A stretch of 32,935 nucleotides of DNA from an uncultured Ruminococcus sp. (GTDB lineage: Bacteria; Bacillota; Clostridia; Oscillospirales; Acutalibacteraceae): contig CACYDP010000099.1 of NCBI GenBank assembly GCA_902773135.1, forward strand, positions 1 through 32,935, written 5' to 3'. The translations under genes and the position numbers were made by a program. Numbering within the stretch: the stretch's first letter is position 1; each line of letters opens with the position of its first letter. Under the pieces are notes generated by a model. That model saw only the letters and a program-made list of their open reading frames with translations, was not told the DNA's origin and did not search any database. Shown here piece by piece: positions 8,305 through 15,169 of this stretch.

Positions 8305-9345
8305 ATGCAAATGAAAACGAAAGTTTTAATACTGGATTCCGACACGGAGTATCTGGAAAAAATGACCTCTTTGATTACTGAAAGATATTATGAAAATGCA
8401 GAAGTTTATGCTTGTTCGGAATATGAGTCAGCCCGGACATCTCTGGTCGAAAACGATATAGATGTTTTTCTTGCTGATACATCATTTGAGATCGTCAAAA
8501 GAGCTGTTCCCAGAAAGTGTGCTTTTTCTTACCTTTCTGAAAGCAAAGATTGTACGGAATGGAAAGGGCAAGCAGCGTTTTGTAAATATATAAAAGTCAG
8601 TGATATGTATGAAGCGATTATATCACTTCATTCCGGACATCAGTTCGTACCCGAAACAGACGGAAAGGTGATTTTGTTTGCGTCTGTTGGAGGAGGAACA
8701 GGTTCTTCAACGGCAGCAGTTTCCTGTGCAAATTATTTTGCGGGTAAAGGCAAAAAAGTGATTTATTTGAATTTTGAAAAATTTTCATCGGAAAGCAGCT
8801 TCTTTGACGTGCAAAGCAGCATTACCACCAAAGATATATCAGATGAAGCAGTGATATGCGGAGAAGTTGAAATGATTACCAGAATTGATGAAAATACAGC
8901 TGTCACCGAAAACGGAGTCAGTCTGATTTCTTCGCCGTACTTTAAAGATAATTTAAAACTGACGACTTATGATTTTGAAACCGTTATTAAGACCGTTCTG
9001 GCGATGAAAGATTATGAGTACGTGATTGCAGACTGTGATTTTGATTTGAGTGATGATTGCCTGAATTTCTATCATCATTACGACCAGATTGTGCTTGTAA
9101 GCAGCGGTTCTGAAATTGCCAATAACAGAATCATTTCTGCTTATCATTATATTGATGATTCAGAATATAAAGATATTTTAAATAAGACCTGTATTCTTTA
9201 TAATAGATTCGATAATATCCAGGGAACGATTATAGATGCGGATAATATCAAGAATATTGGAGGTATACCGCAGTATACCGATAAAACCATCAAAGAAATT
9301 GTTTCCGAAATTTCGGGAATGGGTGTATTTGATGTGCTGGAATAA
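8305..9345 (+). CDS. CpaE/MinD-like protein with pseudo-receiver and degenerate P-loop
   Basis: A 346-residue cytoplasmic protein. Residues 4-115 resemble a response-regulator receiver (LILDSD at the start, ADTS with Asp58 at the phospho-acceptor position, CKYIK later). Residues 120-346 have the MinD/ParA/CpaE deviant Walker-type fold: ILFASVGGGTGSSTAAV (P-loop at 127-139), YLNFEKF, and YEYVIADCDFD as the switch strand. Both P-loop lysines of the MinD type are absent, so ATP hydrolysis is doubtful. CpaE relatives localise and help assemble secretion or pilus machines at the membrane. It is the first gene of the operon, 18 bp before the FHA gene. The ribosome site AGGAAG (8295-8300) fits either the ATG at 8305 or the one at 8311. 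The CpaE assignment comes from fold and motif pattern and is not certain. Confidence 0.75.
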   Translation: MQMKTKVLILDSDTEYLEKMTSLITERYYENAEVYACSEYESARTSLVENDIDVFLADTSFEIVKRAVPRKCAFSYLSESKDCTEWKGQAAFCKYIKVSDMYEAIISLHSGHQFVPETDGKVILFASVGGGTGSSTAAVSCANYFAGKGKKVIYLNFEKFSSESSFFDVQSSITTKDISDEAVICGEVEMITRIDENTAVTENGVSLISSPYFKDNLKLTTYDFETVIKTVLAMKDYEYVIADCDFDLSDDCLNFYHHYDQIVLVSSGSEIANNRIISAYHYIDDSEYKDILNKTCILYNRFDNIQGTIIDADNIKNIGGIPQYTDKTIKEIVSEISGMGVFDVLE

Positions 9346-9363
9346 TAAAAGGAGTGTTGACAT

Positions 9364-11211
9364 ATGACAGAAAATTTTTCTTTAGAAAACCGTGAGAACG
9401 GTTCTTACCTTATTTACCAACTTCCCTATGATTCAAAAGCAAGTAAAACTGTTATAGGAATGATCAAAAATAATGACATCTACGGTCTTTTGCCGTTTGC
9501 ATATACAGAGAACGACAGCTCCGGTTCTGCGGAATATTGTATTACAGATCTTGAAAGTCTGGGTAATTATACCGAAAAACCTATTTCCAGAGTTAAGCTA
9601 CTTGCTATTTTCAAAGATATAACAAAAATCTATTCGGGTCTGAAAGAGTATGCGATATACCCCGAAAATATTATTTGTGATATTGATCAGGTGTATGTTG
9701 ACAGCAGTAACAAGGTGTATCTGATATGTGTTCCTTGTGATGTTCCGGATAACAGCTGTGATTTAAAAGGATTTATCAACAGAATACTCGCTTCTGTCAA
9801 TCTTGATCCGGCAGGCGGACTGAAATATGCCGATCAACTGACTGACTACCTCAATTCGGATTCTTTTTCTGCTGATGAATTCTGTGAATTTATCGACAGT
9901 ATTGATTTTGATGAAGTTCCTGCACCGAAGCCGCAGATTGCAGAAAATACAACAAATACGATGTACTCCGCAGTACAGGCATATGCCGAAGATCCTGCTT
10001 CTCTTTCGGCAACCGCTGAACCTGATATTACCGCTGAACCCGTTATCACGGCAGAACCGGACATTACAGGTGTTCCTGATATGACAGCGGAACCGGATAT
10101 TACGGGTGTTCCTGATATGACAGCGGAACCGGATATTACGGGTGTTCCTGATATGACAGCGGAACCGGATATTACGGGTGCTCCTGATATGACAGCGGAA
10201 CCGGATATTACAGGTGCTCCTGATGTTGTTGATACAGAAAATACAGAAACACCCGAAGAACCTGTTCATACGGAATTGGATAACAGCGATAATCGTCCGA
10301 ACAATACAGAGGCTGCATCATCAGATACCCAAGAAAATACAAATGCAATGCCTGTATTTTTTGGCAATGATACTACAACAACTCAGACTGCCGTACAGAG
10401 TTATTCTGAATCCGGCACTAAGGAAGAAAATAATTCTTCTGAAAATCATAATGCGGCTTCTTTTAATAATAATAGTAACAATCAGTATGCCCAGTACCAG
10501 ACACCGGTGTCCAATCAGGCAGGTTATTCTAATTATAACCAATATTCACAGCAGCCGAACACACAATATAACAATCAGTATGCTGCACAAAATAATAATC
10601 AATACCAGCAGCAATACGGACAATATAACAACCGGTATTCCGGACAATATAATAACAACCAATATCAGCAGCAATATGGTCAAAATCAGTATAATAACCG
10701 TTATTATCAGCAGTCCCAGAATACCTACAATAACCAATATCAACAAAACAGGCAATATAATAATCAGTATTCACAGCAGCAGCCGAACAGAAACTATAAC
10801 GGTTATCAGCAGCAACCGAACGGCAGCTATAATAGTTATCAGCAGTCAAATGGAAATAACAACGCTTATCAGCAGCCATATGCGTCCGCACAGACTTCCG
10901 GAAATACACAGACTCCGTCTGCCTATATTGTAAGAACAAAAACCAATGAAAAAGTTTGTATCAATAAAGAAGTTTTCCGCATCGGTAAAGAAAAAACACT
11001 GGTTGATTTCTGTATTACCGATAATACCGCCATCAGCCGCAGACACGCCGAAATTATTGTGAGAGAAGGAAAATATTTTATTATTGATACCAATTCAACA
11101 AATCATATCTACATTAATGGAAGAATTATCTATCCTAATGTAGCAACAAGAATTAAACCCGGTGATGAAATTATACTTGCTGATGAAAAATTCAGTTTGA
11201 TTATTATGTAA
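9364..11211 (+). CDS. FHA-domain protein with DUF6382-like N-terminus and Q/N/Y-rich linker
   Basis: A 615-residue cytoplasmic protein. Residues 1-170 resemble the DUF6382 domain found ahead of FHA domains in Clostridia. Residues 229-288 hold five 12-residue repeats (consensus TAEPDITGVPDM), followed by an acidic Thr/Asn-rich stretch. Residues about 362-509 are extremely rich in Gln, Asn and Tyr. The C-terminal FHA domain (about 520-615) has FRIGKE, ISRRHAEII and NSTNHIYINGR, the loops that bind phosphothreonine; the usual NG after the Thr-Asn is changed to TNHIYING. Its likely role is reader of proteins phosphorylated by the kinase two genes downstream. An AAAGGAGTG site lies at the right distance before the ATG. 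The low-complexity linker could drive clustering; that is inference. Confidence 0.88.
   Translation: MTENFSLENRENGSYLIYQLPYDSKASKTVIGMIKNNDIYGLLPFAYTENDSSGSAEYCITDLESLGNYTEKPISRVKLLAIFKDITKIYSGLKEYAIYPENIICDIDQVYVDSSNKVYLICVPCDVPDNSCDLKGFINRILASVNLDPAGGLKYADQLTDYLNSDSFSADEFCEFIDSIDFDEVPAPKPQIAENTTNTMYSAVQAYAEDPASLSATAEPDITAEPVITAEPDITGVPDMTAEPDITGVPDMTAEPDITGVPDMTAEPDITGAPDMTAEPDITGAPDVVDTENTETPEEPVHTELDNSDNRPNNTEAASSDTQENTNAMPVFFGNDTTTTQTAVQSYSESGTKEENNSSENHNAASFNNNSNNQYAQYQTPVSNQAGYSNYNQYSQQPNTQYNNQYAAQNNNQYQQQYGQYNNRYSGQYNNNQYQQQYGQNQYNNRYYQQSQNTYNNQYQQNRQYNNQYSQQQPNRNYNGYQQQPNGSYNSYQQSNGNNNAYQQPYASAQTSGNTQTPSAYIVRTKTNEKVCINKEVFRIGKEKTLVDFCITDNTAISRRHAEIIVREGKYFIIDTNSTNHIYINGRIIYPNVATRIKPGDEIILADEKFSLIIM
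10048..10227 (+). repeat. 36-bp in-frame tandem repeat in the FHA gene
   Basis: Five consecutive 36-bp units start at 10048, 10084, 10120, 10156 and 10192. Each encodes TAEPDITG[VA]PD[MV]. The middle units are nearly identical at DNA level, which points to recent expansion. Two shorter degenerate half-units precede them. Copy number may vary between strains. Confidence 0.93.
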
Positions 11212-11228
11212 TTGAATATGATAATACT

Positions 11229-11277
11229 GCAAGTGCTTTATATTGTTTTCTTCATCAGAAACAATATAAACACTTGC
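11229..11277 (+). other. Long hairpin inside the operon, possible attenuator
   Basis: A 19-bp stem with one bulged base (11229-11248 with 11259-11277) and a ten-base loop, in the 124-bp gap between the FHA and phosphatase genes. Only a short T stretch follows, so it could be a partial terminator or a processing site that sets different levels for the genes on either side. Confidence 0.65.
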
Positions 11278-11335
11278 GGCATTTTGTGCAAAGCAAATGA
11301 GTATTTACTGCGGTACATATGAAAGGATTGATACG

Positions 11336-12103
11336 ATGGATTTTATTGTTTCTGCCGATACGGATATTGGAATTACCAAAAAAACAAATCAAGACAGTAC
11401 TTCTGTGAAAATTCTTAATACCAATATCGGAAAAATGGCTTTTGGAATACTTTGTGACGGTATGGGAGGTCTTGCAAAAGGAGAAGTTGCCAGTGCTACT
11501 GTGATTAAAGAATTTGACAGATGGATTTTGGAAGATTTTTCCTTAATTCTGGATGCTTCTCTTACTCCGGATGCTATTCGTACCAGTTGGTGCAATGTGA
11601 TTTACCGTGTCAACGAAAGAATCAAAACATACGGCAGAACAAACGGAATTCATCTGGGTACCACAGCGGTCATACTGCTTCTGACACAAACGGATTATTA
11701 TCTTCTGAATGTAGGAGATTCCAGAGCATATGAAATCAGCAGTCAGATTGTGCAGATGACAGAAGATCAGTCTTTTGTAGCACGTGAAGTGGCTATGGGG
11801 CGTATGACTCTGGAACAGGCAAAAGTGGATCAACGCCGCAGCGTACTGCTTCAGTGTATCGGTGCTTCAGAAAAAGTATATCCCGATTTTTACACAGGCA
11901 AGGTAAAAAATAATGCGGTGTATCTGTTGTGTTCTGATGGATTGGTACATAAGATCACTTCGGACGAAATTTATCAAAAATTGAATCCTGTGGGAATGAT
12001 CAGCAGGGAAGTGATGTCAAAAGCAGCTGCCGATCTGATAGAAACCGATAAACAGCGTATGGAATCCGATAATATTACGGCAGCTCTGATAAGAACATAT
12101 TGA
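11336..12103 (+). CDS. PP2C-family Ser/Thr protein phosphatase
   Basis: A 255-residue metal-dependent phosphatase that removes phosphate from Ser and Thr, the natural counterpart of the kinase encoded 30 bp downstream. Motifs run in order: NQDS near residue 18, LCDGMGG near 39 (metal-binding Asp), LGTTAVIL, LNVGDSRAYE, TEDQS, LLCSDGLV and SDNITAALI at the C-terminus (metal-binding Asp). Length is normal for bacterial PP2C/Stp. I chose the ATG at 11336, which has AAAGGA at 11322-11327 and starts exactly at the family's first strand (MDFIVSADTDIG). The longer frame from 11297 would add 13 unusual residues encoded next to the upstream hairpin. Confidence 0.95.
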   Translation: MDFIVSADTDIGITKKTNQDSTSVKILNTNIGKMAFGILCDGMGGLAKGEVASATVIKEFDRWILEDFSLILDASLTPDAIRTSWCNVIYRVNERIKTYGRTNGIHLGTTAVILLLTQTDYYLLNVGDSRAYEISSQIVQMTEDQSFVAREVAMGRMTLEQAKVDQRRSVLLQCIGASEKVYPDFYTGKVKNNAVYLLCSDGLVHKITSDEIYQKLNPVGMISREVMSKAAADLIETDKQRMESDNITAALIRTY

Positions 12104-12133
12104 TTTTAACAAATTGGCAGAGGTAAATAAATT

Positions 12134-14041
12134 ATGCTTGAAATAGGTTCTCTTATAGACGGAAAATACAAAATTCTGAATAAAGTCGGTCAGGGCGGTA
12201 TGAGTATCGTTTATCTTGCGATGAACGAAAAAGCCAATAAACAGTGGGCAATCAAAGAAGTCCGCAAAGACGGTGTCAAAGATTTTGAAGTGATTAAGCA
12301 GGGATTGGTCGTAGAAACCGATCTGCTGAAAAAATTAAATCACCCCAATCTTCCGAGTATCGTTGATGTGATCGAGGGTGAAGATACATTTTTGATCGTA
12401 ATGGATTATATACAGGGAAATCCTCTCAGCAAAACCCTGGAAGAGTACGGGGCACAGTCACAGGAATATGTGATCGAATGGGCAAAACAGCTTTGCGATG
12501 TTCTGGGCTATTTACATTCCAGAAAACCGCCTATCATCTACCGTGATATGAAACCGTCAAATGTGATGCTGAAACCGGACGGCAACGTTACACTTATTGA
12601 TTTTGGTACAGCAAGAGAATATAAAGAAAAAAACATAGCAGATACTACCTGTCTGGGTACCATCGGCTATGCCGCTCCCGAACAGTTCGGAGGAATGGGG
12701 CAGACAGATGCCCGGACAGATATTTATTGTCTTGGTGCAACACTTTATCATCTTGTAACGGGGAAAAATCCCAGTGAACCGCCTTATGAGATCAAACCCA
12801 TACGGCAGATTAATCCCGCACTTTCCAACGGATTGGAAAAAATCATTCTGAAATGTACCCAGCGTGATCCCAATGACAGATACCAGAATTGTGCCGAGCT
12901 AATGTATGCCCTCGAACATTATGAAGAAATAGACGACAAAAATAAAAGAAAAGCCATCAGGCGGGTTGCCACTTTTGCTGTCAGTGTTCTTCTGACGGCA
13001 GCTTTGGGTGTTACCTCTTTGTGGGCAAACGGAAAATTGACCGAAATCAATAATAATGATTATGAAATGATGTTAAGTACTGCCAAGAAAAATGATGATT
13101 ATAAAAATGCCATTCTTTTGAATACTGCAAGAACAGAAGCCTACGAACAGTTTGCCGATTTTCTTGCCGAAGACAATCTTACCGAAGAAGATATTGTGGA
13201 ACTGAAATCCCTTGAAAATATGGATAATCCTAAAAGTGCAGGCGGTATTACTTATGCATTGAATGAATTAAAGGAAAAAAATCCTGACGGATATATTGAA
13301 GTTTGTTATCGGTTCGGACTGACACTGGTTAAAAATCTTGATAGTACGGTGCTGAATAAAACCAACAATAACGATGCCTATAAAGAAGCCTATGAATGGT
13401 TTGCAAAGATACCCGACGAATATATTAACGAAAAAACCGGTGAACGTATGTTTGCTAAAATATTCTGTGAGTTTGTGGATTCAATGGAAATCAGTAAAGA
13501 CTCGGGATTATTTAACGAATCTACCGATTCGGATAAACTGGTCGAATACGGCGAAGTTTTTGAAAAAATGGAAAGCTTTATTTCTTCTCTTGACAGTTCT
13601 TCGGTTTATTCCAAAAGTACGATATACAATGATTTGAAAAAATCTTCCAAAGAAGATCCGAACAGTTTTATGTATGGTTTTAAACTGGAAGTGGCAAAAG
13701 CGTATAATAATTTGCTGAGTGAAAACAAAGGCAGTCCCGGTGACAGTAAAGAATATGTAGTAGGTTTTTATACTCTTTTCGATAATAAAATGCAGTCTGA
13801 CGGCAATCAGAAAAATGCTGATGATATTATGAACCTGATGTTTAATATGCATAAGATGGTGAGGGAAACAAATTCGTCCAATAAAGATAACGTCTGCTCA
13901 TCAATCGAAGATACCGTTAATAAGTATATGAAAGATATAATGAAAAACGATACCCTGCGATCTGCCGTTGAAAACACAGACGAATATAAAGATTATCAAA
14001 AATATTTGTCGGAACATTCGGTATCTGAAACAGCAAAATGA
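12134..14041 (+). CDS. Transmembrane Ser/Thr protein kinase without PASTA domains
   Basis: A 635-residue Hanks-type kinase. The cytoplasmic kinase domain (about 10-265) has the glycine loop VGQGGMSIVY, Lys41 (AIKEV), the catalytic loop YRDMKPSN with Asp138 (Tyr replaces the usual His), DFGTAR with Asp156, and APEQF in the activation segment with nearby threonines (DTTCLGTIGY). A single membrane helix lies at about 277-297. The remaining 340 residues would be outside the cell. They look all-helical and repeat-like (TPR-like spacing, many Tyr, Asn and Glu), in place of the PASTA domains of PrkC/PknB. It therefore probably senses a protein partner rather than muropeptides. AGAGGT precedes the ATG, and the phosphatase gene is immediately upstream. 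Confidence 0.95.
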   Translation: MLEIGSLIDGKYKILNKVGQGGMSIVYLAMNEKANKQWAIKEVRKDGVKDFEVIKQGLVVETDLLKKLNHPNLPSIVDVIEGEDTFLIVMDYIQGNPLSKTLEEYGAQSQEYVIEWAKQLCDVLGYLHSRKPPIIYRDMKPSNVMLKPDGNVTLIDFGTAREYKEKNIADTTCLGTIGYAAPEQFGGMGQTDARTDIYCLGATLYHLVTGKNPSEPPYEIKPIRQINPALSNGLEKIILKCTQRDPNDRYQNCAELMYALEHYEEIDDKNKRKAIRRVATFAVSVLLTAALGVTSLWANGKLTEINNNDYEMMLSTAKKNDDYKNAILLNTARTEAYEQFADFLAEDNLTEEDIVELKSLENMDNPKSAGGITYALNELKEKNPDGYIEVCYRFGLTLVKNLDSTVLNKTNNNDAYKEAYEWFAKIPDEYINEKTGERMFAKIFCEFVDSMEISKDSGLFNESTDSDKLVEYGEVFEKMESFISSLDSSSVYSKSTIYNDLKKSSKEDPNSFMYGFKLEVAKAYNNLLSENKGSPGDSKEYVVGFYTLFDNKMQSDGNQKNADDIMNLMFNMHKMVRETNSSNKDNVCSSIEDTVNKYMKDIMKNDTLRSAVENTDEYKDYQKYLSEHSVSETAK

Positions 14042-14067
14042 TATGTCCGATAGAAAGGAGATATAAA

Positions 14068-14616
14068 ATGACAAGTGAAATATGTGAACTGATATTTATA
14101 TTATCACTGATCTTTTGCGGTGCAATGCTGATTGTTTCCATTATCCTGTTTTTTTTCCTGAAAATACCCAAATCGGTCGGCATTATTACAGGATATACCG
14201 CTAAAAAAGCTATCAAAAATATTAATCGCCAAAGTGAAATGTCGATGAGTGAGCGTCTTGACAATGAGGGAAAGAAAAATATGAAAAATATATTTTCAAG
14301 TTCCGGCACACTGAAAAGAGCCACAGAAAAATTACTCTCTAATCAAGATCATCCTATCATCAATGCTAAAGCAGATACATCAGTCCTCCATCAGACAGAT
14401 GAAAATCTTACAGCGGTTCTGCCGTCTGTGCCGGAAGAGAATATCGGTAATACTGCCGTGTTAAATCCGATGTCGTCAGACGAAACCACCGTTCTCGGCG
14501 GCGAAAATACATCATTGACAACTGTTCTTCCGCATAGTACCGAAGGTACGGTTTATCCGTCGAATGTAAGTATTGAAACAGAAATCACGCTGATACATAC
14601 AAATGAAATAATTTAA
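14068..14616 (+). CDS. Single-pass membrane protein with five T-x-V-L motifs
   Basis: A 182-residue protein with one N-terminal membrane helix (about residues 8-31) and a long, probably cytoplasmic, hydrophilic tail. The tail carries T-x-V-L at residues 104-107, 115-118, 129-132, 140-143 and 151-154, each followed by acidic or Ser/Thr-rich sequence. A related TVY lies at 161. I do not recognise the family. Repeated, regularly spaced threonines in a disordered tail beside a Ser/Thr kinase and an FHA protein suggest phosphorylation and FHA docking sites; this is inference. The ATG at 14068 follows AAAGGAG at 14054-14060. The longer frame from 14038 overlaps the kinase stop and has no ribosome site. 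Confidence 0.78.
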   Translation: MTSEICELIFILSLIFCGAMLIVSIILFFFLKIPKSVGIITGYTAKKAIKNINRQSEMSMSERLDNEGKKNMKNIFSSSGTLKRATEKLLSNQDHPIINAKADTSVLHQTDENLTAVLPSVPEENIGNTAVLNPMSSDETTVLGGENTSLTTVLPHSTEGTVYPSNVSIETEITLIHTNEII

Positions 14617-14628
14617 GGGTTGGTCATT

Positions 14629-15168
14629 ATGAAAGACAGAAAAACATTCAAAACAAACGAAAACAAGGTTCAGGAACAGGAAAAAAGAAAAAATATTCAG
14701 TCGCTGAAAAAACGGTTTTATATTTCTTCCTTATGTTTCCTGCTGTTGTCAATCACGTTTTTATTGATGCCTCTGGGAGTAAACGGTCCGGAAAACAATG
14801 ATCCTAATGTGATGACAATTATTTTGGGACTGTCTTTCTGGCTGACATTATTCGCAGGCATCATTACCCAGCTGATGCTGTTTAGAAAATTCAAACAATT
14901 GCCATCCAAATGTAAAAACCATTACGGACTGGGGCTGATTCACTTTTTTCAAAATAAAAAAGCAGCGGTAGCCGATCTATGCTGTATGGTAAGTCTTGTG
15001 TTGTTCATTGTTTTTATGCTGATAGACGGCACAATGTATATCGGATACGTTCTGTTGAGCATTGCGGTGTTCAGTTTTTATATGCACTGTGCCTTAAATG
15101 GCAAAATCTATAATACGTTGTTTGAAAAACAAAATAAAAAACCTGAAACAAAAGAGGAGGGAGAGTAA
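14629..15168 (+). CDS. Four-helix membrane protein of unknown function
   Basis: A 179-residue protein with a basic, Lys/Glu-rich N-terminal tail (about 1-30), four hydrophobic segments at about 31-52, 62-84, 110-131 and 134-154, and a charged C-terminus (KPETKEEGE). Nothing in it points to a known family. Its stop codon lies only one base before the start of the giant-protein gene, and that gene's ribosome site (GAGGAGGGAG) sits inside its last codons, so the two are translationally coupled. It may be a membrane partner or assembly factor for the giant protein. The ATG at 14629 follows AAGGG at 14615-14619; a TTG at 14620 is possible but lacks a spaced ribosome site. Confidence 0.75.
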   Translation: MKDRKTFKTNENKVQEQEKRKNIQSLKKRFYISSLCFLLLSITFLLMPLGVNGPENNDPNVMTIILGLSFWLTLFAGIITQLMLFRKFKQLPSKCKNHYGLGLIHFFQNKKAAVADLCCMVSLVLFIVFMLIDGTMYIGYVLLSIAVFSFYMHCALNGKIYNTLFEKQNKKPETKEEGE

Positions 15169-15169
15169 T

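Noticed and set aside
10048-10227. CRISPR array
   Set aside because: The 36-bp periodic repeat has no spacers; units are contiguous, in frame and encode a 12-residue peptide repeat.
9763-10939. Long reading frames antisense and out of frame within the FHA gene (for example Cys/Arg/Asn-rich frames on the minus strand)
   Set aside because: They mirror the 36-bp repeat and the Q/N/Y-rich stretch in other frames, lack ribosome sites and have compositions unlike real proteins.
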